From assembly GCA_030426545.1 (NCBI GenBank), contig JAUHYL010000010.1, forward strand, positions 1-64,000: 64,000 bases of DNA, read 5' to 3'. The notes under the pieces were generated by a model. That model saw only the letters and a program-made list of their open reading frames with translations, did no database searches and was not told the origin of the DNA. This DNA comes from Gammaproteobacteria bacterium (GTDB taxonomy: Bacteria > Pseudomonadota > Gammaproteobacteria > Pseudomonadales > Halieaceae). The position numbers and the translations under genes are program-made. The stretch's first letter is position 1. Each line of letters begins with the position of its first letter. Of the stretch, positions 45,894 through 55,196 are shown piece after piece.

Positions 45894-48155
45894 TCAACGG
45901 GACAACGTTTCACGACGACGGGTCGCAAAGCCAAAGAGCGCGATTAACGCGGCTGTTGCCAGGCTGACTGCAGCGCCGATGTAAACTGTAAGGGGGTAAT
46001 AGTCGAATTCAACGCGCCGGCTGCCTGCACTCACCTCCACCGCCCGGAAAAGGTGATTGGCCGCCAGCAGGTCCGCCGGTTCGCCGTCCACCGTCACCCG
46101 CCAGTTGCTGTCAAAACTGTCTGTGAGGACAAGCACGCCACCTTCAGTTACCTCGGGTAACTCGATGACCACGCGCTCAGGCTGGTACTCAACGATGGTC
46201 GCGGCCGTTAGGGAACCGGACTCGGGGTAGGCCCCTACGACCGCGGCCTCATCCAGTACCACCTGAACCTGTGGATCAAAATGTCGCTGCGACAGGTAGG
46301 GAAGAATCTCCTGTTCTGGCAACGACCTAACGGCCGACGCCACAAAGCTTCTTGGAATAACAGTGGGAAGTTCAAACACCTGGTAGTGCTCATCCCGGTA
46401 CACGCGCTTGAATTTTTTCAGGGTCTGGCCGGGATTCTCGTTGAGCCAGTTCTGACTCACCAGGATCCAGCGCGCACCGAACAATGACAACAGCTTCCGG
46501 TTGCGCGGTATGGACTTGTGATAGAACGGGTTGAGCCCCATGGCCTGGCCAAACTCAACAAACCTTGCCGTGTTGAGGGGCTCATAATCCTCAATAGAGT
46601 ACAGACCTTCTCGCATCGCCCACTTTATGGGTAGATCGGGCATGAAGTTGAGATCAATTTGCAAAAGGGCCAGGGTCCGCTCCTGCTGCGTCTCCCGCCG
46701 CAGAAACGCCAACACAGCCTGCGCTTCAGTGTAGGGCTCCTGCAGGTGCATCTTGAACTGCGCAGGGTGTTGCACCATATGCTGTAAACCGTACCACGCC
46801 CGGGAAGGCTGGTACGCAGAGTAATCTTTGCCGAACGGCTTCCAGTGCCAGTTGGGATAGGTAATCTGGGCGCCCGCCGTGGTGTATCGCGCCAGGAACG
46901 CGATGGCGAACACCGCAAAACAGTACCCCCAGAATCCGTAGCCAGCCAGTCGCCAATCCCGGCGAGCGATAAAACGCTGGCAATGGTGCAGCCCCACACC
47001 GACCAGCACACTCACCGTAAGGTTGGACAATAGCAGGAACTTTTCCGGCCAACGAAACCAACTGCCCGTGGGTACATAGTAGAAATAGAATTTGAACAGC
47101 CAGGCCTCAGGACCGCGCGCCATGGTGACAAACAGCAGGGTTGCCAGAAAATAGAACGCGGCAAGGGGTCGATGCGCCGCCGAGAAGAGTAGTCCGGCCG
47201 CCACAAGGCACCAGAATAAGGCGTCCCTGTATGATTGTGTCATCGGAACAACAGGGTCGTTCAGCGTTTCGGCCACGGTTGGCGAGGGAATAATAGGGAC
47301 GTTAACGTACGCCAGGTCCATGCCTTCCACCAGGTTGTGCGTTGATGAGTTGGACGACATCTCCAGGGTAGGCAGTAATTGCACGGCACACAGAAGGACC
47401 GCAAGTACTGCCATCACGGCAAACCGGGTAAACACAGTAACCACAAACCCAAACTCGCGTTTATCCAGGTAGCATTGCCCCAAACGAAACGGTATGTAGA
47501 GGCACAGGAAATAGCCGATATAGACTACCGTCTGAATATAGCCAGCGAACACCTGCAAAACCATCGTGGCCAGAAAAACCAAACTCCAGCGGTTGGCGAC
47601 CGCGTCCTGCGCACGCGAGGAAGTCTGTAAGATTTTTTCCACTGCAGCCAGCAGGAAGCCCACGGTTGCCAGTGGATAGGCGCCTGCCTCAAATACGGTG
47701 AAGACAAGATAGAAATTACCTGTCATGAAAAACAGGCCGCCCAGGAATGAAGCCAGTGGCTGCAGCTTCAATACGCGCAGGTAAAAATAAAGCGAGAAAC
47801 CACTGACAAAAAGATGCAGAAACTTGCTCACGACATGTGCCGTGTCCCCTGAAAAGACCATGGCCAGCCAGGTAGGCGGATAGAGGACCATGCCCTGCAA
47901 CGCGGCGAAGAACGGCAGACCAGCGGACTGGTGAGGATTCCAGGAGGGCCAATCACCAGCGGCCAGGCGCTTCATGCCATAGGCAATCATGTCGGGGTGA
48001 TAGTTGCGGTTATCGTAGTTGCCCCAGATATCAATGCGCAACCAGTGTTCCAGAACAGACCACACGAGATAGGCGGCGATCGCATAAAGCAACGCGGCGA
48101 GAATCAGCTCATTGCGCGAATATGCAACGGGAGGTTTACATTGTGTATCAGGCAT
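45894..48155 (-). CDS. YfhO-like multi-pass membrane protein
   Basis: A 753-residue protein with about a dozen hydrophobic helices in residues 10-420 (LILAALLYAIAAYLVWSVLE, FLGGLFFMTGNFYLVF and others), then a soluble domain of about 280 residues (FARSLPEQEILPYL-type region, here VRSLPEQEILPYLSQ) and one last helix with a basic end (ATRRRE). This is the YfhO/PF09586 layout, related to GT-C glycosyltransferases. Bacillus YfhO acts in glycosylation of lipoteichoic acid. The GNYDNRNYHPD loop after the first helix carries acidic residues at the place where GT-C enzymes have catalytic Asp. It fits a role in adding a polyprenyl-linked sugar to an envelope polymer; substrate unknown. Confidence 0.82.
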   Translation of the reverse strand: MPDTQCKPPVAYSRNELILAALLYAIAAYLVWSVLEHWLRIDIWGNYDNRNYHPDMIAYGMKRLAAGDWPSWNPHQSAGLPFFAALQGMVLYPPTWLAMVFSGDTAHVVSKFLHLFVSGFSLYFYLRVLKLQPLASFLGGLFFMTGNFYLVFTVFEAGAYPLATVGFLLAAVEKILQTSSRAQDAVANRWSLVFLATMVLQVFAGYIQTVVYIGYFLCLYIPFRLGQCYLDKREFGFVVTVFTRFAVMAVLAVLLCAVQLLPTLEMSSNSSTHNLVEGMDLAYVNVPIIPSPTVAETLNDPVVPMTQSYRDALFWCLVAAGLLFSAAHRPLAAFYFLATLLFVTMARGPEAWLFKFYFYYVPTGSWFRWPEKFLLLSNLTVSVLVGVGLHHCQRFIARRDWRLAGYGFWGYCFAVFAIAFLARYTTAGAQITYPNWHWKPFGKDYSAYQPSRAWYGLQHMVQHPAQFKMHLQEPYTEAQAVLAFLRRETQQERTLALLQIDLNFMPDLPIKWAMREGLYSIEDYEPLNTARFVEFGQAMGLNPFYHKSIPRNRKLLSLFGARWILVSQNWLNENPGQTLKKFKRVYRDEHYQVFELPTVIPRSFVASAVRSLPEQEILPYLSQRHFDPQVQVVLDEAAVVGAYPESGSLTAATIVEYQPERVVIELPEVTEGGVLVLTDSFDSNWRVTVDGEPADLLAANHLFRAVEVSAGSRRVEFDYYPLTVYIGAAVSLATAALIALFGFATRRRETLSR

Positions 48156-48457
48156 TCAACCAGTGACTCTAGCGAATTTTCAGTTTGTTATGGTCAGTAG
48201 AATCACCCGGGCAGCTACAATTCACCCAGTGCGCCGCCCAATCACGATGTGGAACAGCGCCATCAGAATAGCAGTTCACTCCCCCCGAGTCACCGCTGTC
48301 AGAGAAATGCGGGTAATCCTGCACTCTCCCGCACCCTGCCCTCGCACAGCAAAGCTTATGAGAACCAGCCCGAGAATTTGGCATTCTCTTATTTCAGTCA
48401 ACTGAAGAAAGCCTTAAGCTTGCTGCCTGAGCAATCATCCATACGTAGATCAACCGG
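48156..48457. other. 302-base divergent promoter region
   Basis: Lies between the divergent YfhO-like gene and acyltransferase gene. It must hold both promoters, but I cannot point to a clear -35/-10 pair. No RNA gene or repeat seen. Confidence 0.5.
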
Positions 48458-49549
48458 GTGCAAACAGCCAAACAACCAGTTCACCACAATACCCTGGACG
48501 GACTCCGTGGCATCATGGCCATCGGCGTATTGTTGGCGCATGTAAAAATGGCGTGGTTTCCCGGTGCGCACATCTTCATGGATATTTTCTTTGTAATATC
48601 GGCTTTCCTGATCACGACCACCTTGAAAAAGGGCATCGAGAAAAGGCACGAGATACAGCTCAAAACCTTCTGGAGCCGCCGCTTGCTTCGCCTGTATCCC
48701 GCCCTGGTGACGGTGGTAGTAACTTACACGATCATTGCATTTTTCGTGCAGGACGCAATGGCGCCCATACTGAAAGATGGGCTACTCACGCTGCTCTACG
48801 TCTCCAACTTCACCAAGCTGGAGAACTACGATTGGCCGCATTTTTTCGGGCATACGTGGTCACTCTCCATTGAGGAACAGTTTTACCTGGTCTGGCCCGT
48901 GTTGCTGGTGCTACTGCTGCGCTTCGACGCGTTATGGCGCCTGCGTGTTCCCCTGTTAACTACTGCCATCGTCGCGAGCATCTGCTGGCGCCTGTATCTG
49001 GTGGGCTCGGATGCGCAGTGGGAACGGCTTTACTATGGCTCTGATACGCGAATCGACGCCTTTATCGTCGGCGGCCTGTTGGCATTTTTCCGCGATGACC
49101 TGTTGGCGCTTGCAGACAAAAGCAAGCTATTCCTTGGCTTCCTGCACATCGCCACCGTGTCACTGTTTCTCGCCGTGGCCCTGTGGGATCCAAAGATTCT
49201 GTACTACTTTATCTGGCAGCAACCCACGGTCTTGATTCTCACCTGCCTCACTATCGTGCTACTCACGCGGGACGCGGATTCAGTGGTCCGACGTCTGTTC
49301 AGCAATCCGATTCTCGCCTGGATGGGCGTGCGCTGCTATGGCATCTACCTTTGGCACTGGCCAATGATCTGGCTGTTGCTGGTCAATACCAAGATCAGAG
49401 AATTCGAACTGCTGGCTATCGTCTTCCCGGCGACGATGTTGCTGTCGTGGGCAATGTACAAATATATCGAAGAGCCCATTCTTAAACGCCGCCCCGCCAT
49501 GAAGACACGCGAGCCATCGGTGGCACAGGATCCTGCTGCCCTCACATAA
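48458..49549 (+). CDS. OafA-like acyltransferase 3 family protein
   Basis: A 363-residue membrane O-acyltransferase with about ten helices. It has NTLDGLRGIMAIGVLLAHVK, FMDIFFVISAFLITTTL, the catalytic-site FWSRRLLRLYPALVTV and WSLSIEEQFYLVWP. It probably transfers acetyl groups from the cytoplasmic side to an envelope glycan. It starts with GTG at 48458. Unlike OafA it has no SGNH domain. It closes the envelope island. Confidence 0.92.
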   Translation: MQTAKQPVHHNTLDGLRGIMAIGVLLAHVKMAWFPGAHIFMDIFFVISAFLITTTLKKGIEKRHEIQLKTFWSRRLLRLYPALVTVVVTYTIIAFFVQDAMAPILKDGLLTLLYVSNFTKLENYDWPHFFGHTWSLSIEEQFYLVWPVLLVLLLRFDALWRLRVPLLTTAIVASICWRLYLVGSDAQWERLYYGSDTRIDAFIVGGLLAFFRDDLLALADKSKLFLGFLHIATVSLFLAVALWDPKILYYFIWQQPTVLILTCLTIVLLTRDADSVVRRLFSNPILAWMGVRCYGIYLWHWPMIWLLLVNTKIREFELLAIVFPATMLLSWAMYKYIEEPILKRRPAMKTREPSVAQDPAALT

Positions 49550-50012
49550 ATCCCGGGCGAAACCACCCTCCTTTACCCGGCGCGCACGGGCGCGCTTTCC
49601 TTACCTGAAATGACCGCACAATACAGGCTATCTGAGCGCCTGCCGCTATCACTAACCACCCTCAAATGGCGGGAAAAATCGGCAATTGCCCGCAAATCCT
49701 GCGAAAAAGTGATGAAATGAAAGGGGGTTCCTTAAAGTGAGCGCAATATTGACCGCTATAAAGTGAAGTATTGCGGATAAACTGCGGCATGCGAATCCCT
49801 TATCATTACCGGGACAATAATAACTACCGACCCAGGCGGGGTGTTTTGCCGGACACTGCACGCAATGCCCATGAAGGCACTGAGTGGTCGGTGCGACGTG
49901 TTCACCACGACGGCGCAGGGATGGGGCCGTGTCGAGCCCATACCCGGAAGCGCAAGCGACCGGTTTGCGACGCGACAAGCCGGGACCTCGCTGACCTGGT
50001 ACAGGGGAAGCA
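49550..50012. other. 463-base gap upstream of the hybrid kinase
   Basis: The longest non-coding stretch in the window. The first 200 bases are AT-richer toward 49680-49800 and contain an inverted repeat at 49742-49775. No RNA gene or credible small protein is visible. It probably holds the regulatory region of the hybrid kinase gene. Confidence 0.5.
49742..49775. repeat. inverted repeat CGCAATA...TATTGCG
   Basis: Seven-base perfect arms CGCAATA (49742-49748) and TATTGCG (49769-49775) separated by 20 bases, in the gap before the hybrid kinase. Could be an operator or an RNA hairpin; no T tract follows. Confidence 0.4.
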
Positions 50013-53000
50013 ATGAATAAAGTGCCCAATAAAAAACAGGGCTTCGAACTGCAGAGCATGCTGATGCCACTGGCTGTCAGTACTGGCCTCGTCGTACTGG
50101 TAGTGAATGTGCTTCTGGGGCTGCAACTGCAAAGCGACCCAACTGTACACGCGCTGATCGAAAGCCTTATGCAACTGGCGCTTCTGTTTATCATGGGGCT
50201 GGCACTGCAGACTGCGCGCCGTGAACGCGACAGCTACATCTTGCTGATGTTTTTCGCTTTCACCGGTACTTTCCTCCTCGATCTCCGGCACCTGCTCTAC
50301 AGCGTGGAACCCTACGCGCCTGTTTTTGGTATCACGCTGGTCAATCTCGAGACTAACCAGTACTCCTCCGCGCAAAGCTGGCTCGCGCCCAGGTTGTACT
50401 TTGCGGCTATGTTGCTGGCCTCTACGCTGCATCAGTTGCTAGAAGCCCGGCGGGGATATATCAGCATCAAGCGCGCGCTACCCGCACAAGTGCTGCTGGC
50501 CTTCACTCTCGGCGTGGGTGCCTACCTGACATCCAACTGGATTACCCGGCCTTTTCCGGGCGTGTCCTTTGTCAGCCCGTTACAACCCGGTGAGACATTA
50601 GCCGGCGTGCTCAGCCTGTTCGCCCTGGTAGGATACGTTTACCTGGGCCGTTGGAAAGAATCGGTATTCGAGGTATTTCTGGCTTGCGCGATCGTTATCA
50701 ACGTCATCACCCACTGTTTCGTTATGCCCTTTTCCCAGCAGGATTACGACAGCTACTACGCGACTGCCCACTTCCTGAAGTTTGTCAGCTATATCGTTTT
50801 ACTGGCAGGGCTTGTATCGCGCAGCCGGGAGAAGACCAGGGCACTGCTCGCTGAAGAGCGCAAGCGTTCGCAGTCGATACTCGAAATTGTCGCTGACGGG
50901 ATATTCACGCTTGATAGCACGGGCACCATTACAAACATCAATCCAGGAGGCTGCGCCATCCTTGAAGAATCCGTGGAATCGCTTCAAGACCAGAACATCA
51001 GGCGCTGGGTTCCAGAACTTGAAGTTGAAGATAATTTCCTCACCCAGGGGCGCGAGTATTCCGTAGCGGGCAATGCAATGGAACTGGACGCCGTTCTCGC
51101 CAACGGCAGCCATAAGCCACTGGAAATCAGTTTCAACGTGGCTCACCACGATGATGATGAGAAAGTGTTCGTTGGCGTAATGCGTGATATCAGCGATCGC
51201 AAGCAGCGTGAGGTGGAACTGCAGAACCTGACCCTGAAACTGGAGACCGCGTTGGCGGCGGCGGGGCTTGGCAGTTGGGAATGGGACGCGAAAAATGGCG
51301 TAGCGACGTGGGACGAACAATCACAACTACTGCACGGCCTGCCCCAGGGGCGAGGGAAGTACGAGATTAGTCGGGAACAGGTAATGGCACTGGTACACCC
51401 GGAAGACCGCGTAGAGGTAGAGGGTCATTTCGACAACACTGATGAGGAGAAAAGATACCGTGACAGGGAGTACCGCATCCGGCGAAAAAGCGATGGAGTG
51501 GAACGCTGGATCAACACATCGGGCGCGATGCTCTTTGACAATAAGGGCAATCTGATCCGCGTAGTGGGCGTGATGAGCGATGTGACTGAACGCAAGGAAA
51601 ACATCGCGCAACTCACGGCCGCAAGAGAGGAAGCGCGCGAAGCCAGCCGCGTCAAATCAGCCTTCCTGGCAAACATGAGCCACGAAATTCGCACACCGAT
51701 GAATGGCGTTATCGGCATGCTGGATGTACTCCAACAGAGCAGTCTCAATTCTCGCCAGATGGAAATGACTCATCTTATCAAGGAGTCCTCCCTCTCACTG
51801 CTCAACATTATCGACGACATTCTGGACTTTTCGAAAATCGAAGCCGGAAAGCTCGCAATCGTGGCAGAACCCATGTCGCTGGAGTCTCTGGTGGAGGGGG
51901 TTGGCGGCTCACTGGACCTACTCGCGCGGGAAGCCGGCGTTGAACTCAGCCTGTTCTGCGACCCGACTCTGCCAGGCACAGTGTCGGGTGATGCGCACAG
52001 ACTACGTCAGGTCCTTGTCAACCTGGTGAACAACGCAATCAAGTTCTCCGCCGGACAGGATTATCCCGGTCGTGTCGCGCTACGTGCGACGCTCACCGCA
52101 GTACAGGAAGACACCGCCTCGCTGGAGTTCACCGTCATCGATAACGGCATCGGTATGGACGCAGAGATACAGAGCGCGGTATTCGAAAGCTTTGTGCAGG
52201 CCGATGCTTCTACGCAACGGCGTTTTGGCGGAACAGGGCTGGGCCTGGCGATCACTCAAAGCCTGGTAACCATTATGGACGGCAGTCTGGAGGTAGAAAG
52301 CAAGCCCGGGGCGGGCAGCGTGTTCCGGGTAAAGCTGTCACTGCCCATCATCAAACAGAACAATGCAGTTCCCGCTGCAGATATACGGCTTGATAATCTG
52401 CCATGCCTCCTTATTGACGACCCTTCTGGTTGGACGGAAGACCTGGCCATTTATCTTTCCCTCGCCGGTGCGCGCGTACAGAGGGTTGCGCGTATCTCGC
52501 AACTGGCGGACTGGCCAGGCTGGGAAGCACACGGCAGCGCGTTGTGCATCATTGACCGCGGCGATCAGAGCTTTTCCGCGGGTGATCTTGAGCGGTTGCG
52601 ATCGGGAGAGGCGCATATTGTCCACGTGCAGCGCGATCGTCGTCAGCGGATCGTACCCTTCGAAGCGGGCTCGCTCATAGACGGCAACGCATTGGGACGC
52701 ACCGCTTTTTTGCGGCAGATTAAGCAAAGCGTTGATCCATCCGGCTCGGGCTATGAAGGCGATACGGACCAGGCCCTTCCCCTGCCCGAGACGACCCTGC
52801 CCAGCCGAGAGGAGGCCATTGCCAACAGGCAACTGATTCTTGTGGCGGAGGACAACAGCATCAACCAGACGGTTATTCGAGAGCAGCTCACAACGCTGGG
52901 CTACACAGCGGATATGGCCGACGACGGCGAAGAAGCCCTCGCGCGCTGGCGAGAAGGCACCTACTCACTGATTCTCACCGATTTGCAGATGCCCGTGCTC

Positions 53001-53594
53001 GACGGCTACGAACTGGCTGCACGGATTCGCGCAGAGGAAGGACCAGGTGAACGGCTGCCAATTATTGCGCTAAGCGCAAGCGCCATGCAGGGTGAAGCAG
53101 ATCGTTGTTCTGCAGCCGGTATGGACGAATTTTTGTCCAAGCCAGCCCGACTGAAGGATCTGGAAGCAGCATTGAAGAAGTGGCTACCCACATCAAAACG
53201 CGAAGCCGAAAAGAGCGCAAACTCATCGACCATCGCCGCTGCCAACGATCCGCTGCCCATCAATCTGTTCGTTCTGCAAGACCTCGTGGGTGGCGGCAGC
53301 GCCATGATCCCCTCGCTGCTGGAGGACTACCGCGAGTCAATGACAGAAATTCGCGATAAACTTCTCGACGCGTGGAGCGAGGGCAGACTGGACGAGGTAA
53401 GCTCACTTGCTCACCAGCTCAAGTCCTCCTCTCGTACCATAGGCGCGGTGACGCTGGGAGAGCTCTGCGAGCAAGTGGAGGTGGCTGGAAAGGCCTACAA
53501 TGCCAGTGCGCTGGGCGAGTTTATCCCGCGACTCGAAGCGGAAATTATCGCGGTAGAGAGTTTTATTACCCGTAACGCCCTGCCCGCCGCATAG
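50013..53594 (+). CDS. hybrid sensor histidine kinase / response regulator with Hpt
   Basis: A 1193-residue phosphorelay protein. Residues 1-270 have about eight membrane helices forming a MASE3/4-like sensor. Two PAS domains follow (about 285-395 and 405-525, the second with its PAC region ERWINTSGAMLFDNKGNLIR). Next is HisKA with His557 in FLANMSHEIRTPMNGVIGML, then HATPase c (VNNAIKFS, GIGMDAEI, RRFGGTGLGLAI). After that come a degenerate receiver (about 800-910), a good receiver with Asp990 (LTDLQMPVLDGYELA) and an Hpt with His1134 (LAHQLKSSSRTIG). A phosphate would pass His557, Asp990, His1134 to a separate regulator not in this window. AGGGGAAG just before the ATG is a good ribosome site. 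Signal and target unknown. Confidence 0.94.
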   Translation: MNKVPNKKQGFELQSMLMPLAVSTGLVVLVVNVLLGLQLQSDPTVHALIESLMQLALLFIMGLALQTARRERDSYILLMFFAFTGTFLLDLRHLLYSVEPYAPVFGITLVNLETNQYSSAQSWLAPRLYFAAMLLASTLHQLLEARRGYISIKRALPAQVLLAFTLGVGAYLTSNWITRPFPGVSFVSPLQPGETLAGVLSLFALVGYVYLGRWKESVFEVFLACAIVINVITHCFVMPFSQQDYDSYYATAHFLKFVSYIVLLAGLVSRSREKTRALLAEERKRSQSILEIVADGIFTLDSTGTITNINPGGCAILEESVESLQDQNIRRWVPELEVEDNFLTQGREYSVAGNAMELDAVLANGSHKPLEISFNVAHHDDDEKVFVGVMRDISDRKQREVELQNLTLKLETALAAAGLGSWEWDAKNGVATWDEQSQLLHGLPQGRGKYEISREQVMALVHPEDRVEVEGHFDNTDEEKRYRDREYRIRRKSDGVERWINTSGAMLFDNKGNLIRVVGVMSDVTERKENIAQLTAAREEAREASRVKSAFLANMSHEIRTPMNGVIGMLDVLQQSSLNSRQMEMTHLIKESSLSLLNIIDDILDFSKIEAGKLAIVAEPMSLESLVEGVGGSLDLLAREAGVELSLFCDPTLPGTVSGDAHRLRQVLVNLVNNAIKFSAGQDYPGRVALRATLTAVQEDTASLEFTVIDNGIGMDAEIQSAVFESFVQADASTQRRFGGTGLGLAITQSLVTIMDGSLEVESKPGAGSVFRVKLSLPIIKQNNAVPAADIRLDNLPCLLIDDPSGWTEDLAIYLSLAGARVQRVARISQLADWPGWEAHGSALCIIDRGDQSFSAGDLERLRSGEAHIVHVQRDRRQRIVPFEAGSLIDGNALGRTAFLRQIKQSVDPSGSGYEGDTDQALPLPETTLPSREEAIANRQLILVAEDNSINQTVIREQLTTLGYTADMADDGEEALARWREGTYSLILTDLQMPVLDGYELAARIRAEEGPGERLPIIALSASAMQGEADRCSAAGMDEFLSKPARLKDLEAALKKWLPTSKREAEKSANSSTIAAANDPLPINLFVLQDLVGGGSAMIPSLLEDYRESMTEIRDKLLDAWSEGRLDEVSSLAHQLKSSSRTIGAVTLGELCEQVEVAGKAYNASALGEFIPRLEAEIIAVESFITRNALPAA

Positions 53595-53615
53595 ACTCGA
53601 ACGGCGTCAGACACG

Positions 53616-53630
53616 GCGACAAACTGTCGC
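53616..53630. terminator. possible hairpin between convergent genes
   Basis: Perfect GCGACA / TGTCGC stem with a three-base loop, 22 bases after the kinase stop and 22 before the end of the P450 gene. No T tract, so only a weak candidate. Confidence 0.35.
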
Positions 53631-53651
53631 TTAAGCCAGTCCGGAATCAGC

Positions 53652-55022
53652 TTACCTGTTCAGCACGCGCACGCGGGCAGGCTGCCCGGGGCGCGCAACG
53701 CCGCCCATCTGACGATCGGAAGGCGTAGGCATAACGTCCCACACAGGCTCCAAGCGGAAACGATCAAGCGCTCGCGTAACTACAATTTTTGCCATGTGCA
53801 GCGAGAATCGCTGCGCCGGACAGGCGTGACGACCGTGACCAAAGGTGCTGATATATTCCGGGCCGGGTGTAGCAATCCGATTTGCCCAGCGATTCCCGGC
53901 ATAATTCTCCGGATCGAACCGTGCAAGATCCTCGCTTGATGTATTGGTCACTGAAAGCATCGTCGCAATATACAGGCCGGGGCGCACCTCGTAGCTACGC
54001 TCGCCATCTTCAAACTGCGTTGTACGCATGACCTTACGCAAAGTCAGTGACCGCTGTCCAAGCCGCACAGACTCCATCATCACCTGCTCGAGGTAAGTCA
54101 GCTCGTTCAACGCCTCTACCGAACAGGGAAATTTGCTACCGAATCGGTTGCGTACGTCCGCGATCTCCGCCTCAACTTTCGCCAGCACTTCCGGCTTCAC
54201 TATCAACCAGACCAATACCCATGCGATGGCAGCATAAAGATTGGACAGGAAGCCCTGATTGGCGTTGATTATGTTGTTGAACAGCTTTTGCTCAAAGTGC
54301 TCCTCGCCGGCAAAATGTTCGGCAAGGAAATCCGATGCCGCGAAATTGCCGCCACCAGCGCCAGCTCGCTCTGCGAGGATATCCCGCAAAATCTGGTAAA
54401 GCGCGGCGGCGGCTTCCTTTTCCCGCGCCTTGCCACTCTTAATGGTATTGAGTGTTTCCGCCGGGTCTACAAACGCACTCTCCTGATCGAGCACATCAAA
54501 GTGCAACTTGAGCGCCTGCCAACGCCCATCGGCGGCCGCTTCCTGACCGATCCATAGACCAAAACCCACTCGCTGCTCCAGGGTGCGAATCGCATCAAAC
54601 AATTCCAACTCGTTCCCAGTTTCCCAACGCGCCAACTCCAGCTCCAGCACATGATCGATCACTGACAGGAAATCAGGCATGTGCTTGTGCTGCAACAACC
54701 GATAGAACAGACGAACATCCACGTGATACAGAATTTCGATGGGCGTCTTGAAGCGAATAAGGTCGAACGTGGCAGCATGAAAGCTGGCATCGGCCTCTTC
54801 AAACGCGTACAGGCTCTTCAATCCCTGTGCCGAGAAAGTCATTAGCAGGTGATAGCCAAAGATATCGAGCAGAAAGGTATCGCCGTGCGTCTGGCGCAGA
54901 TCCGTCAGGTATCCGGTCGGACTTTCGATAAAGCGCAATCCGCTGCCCACGTGCTCAAGTTCCTCAGTGTGCACCAAAGGAAGCGGCTCCATAAGCTGTT
55001 TAGCGAATCGAGTATCGGACAT
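53652..55022 (-). CDS. cytochrome P450 with atypical I helix
   Basis: A 456-residue soluble P450. The haem-thiolate motif FGHGRHACPAQRF places Cys at about 401; the K-helix ExxR is ESVR (317-320). The I helix reads NNIINANQGFLSNLYAAIAW (about 250-267) and lacks the usual (A/G)Gx(D/E)T acid-alcohol pair used to activate oxygen. Eukaryotic CYP7/CYP8-type enzymes also depart from this motif at the same place. The ATG at 55022 has AGGAG well placed upstream; the in-frame codons before it are not family-like. It could be a standard hydroxylase with a substitute residue, a peroxygenase or an isomerase. Convergent with the hybrid kinase. Confidence 0.92.
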   Translation of the reverse strand: MSDTRFAKQLMEPLPLVHTEELEHVGSGLRFIESPTGYLTDLRQTHGDTFLLDIFGYHLLMTFSAQGLKSLYAFEEADASFHAATFDLIRFKTPIEILYHVDVRLFYRLLQHKHMPDFLSVIDHVLELELARWETGNELELFDAIRTLEQRVGFGLWIGQEAAADGRWQALKLHFDVLDQESAFVDPAETLNTIKSGKAREKEAAAALYQILRDILAERAGAGGGNFAASDFLAEHFAGEEHFEQKLFNNIINANQGFLSNLYAAIAWVLVWLIVKPEVLAKVEAEIADVRNRFGSKFPCSVEALNELTYLEQVMMESVRLGQRSLTLRKVMRTTQFEDGERSYEVRPGLYIATMLSVTNTSSEDLARFDPENYAGNRWANRIATPGPEYISTFGHGRHACPAQRFSLHMAKIVVTRALDRFRLEPVWDVMPTPSDRQMGGVARPGQPARVRVLNR

Positions 55023-55196
55023 ATAGAACTCCTGTTTACCCGTGTAGCTCCTGTTGCCGACAGAACCCATGCGAGACAACGCGACCCGGGGAGTGTATCG
55101 ACATCTTCGACTCTGCAGAAGCCCAGGATGGACTTGAAGCAGCAGAATCGACGGGAAGCGCGGGTGCCCGACCGCGCAAGCGGGACTCAGCGTCCA

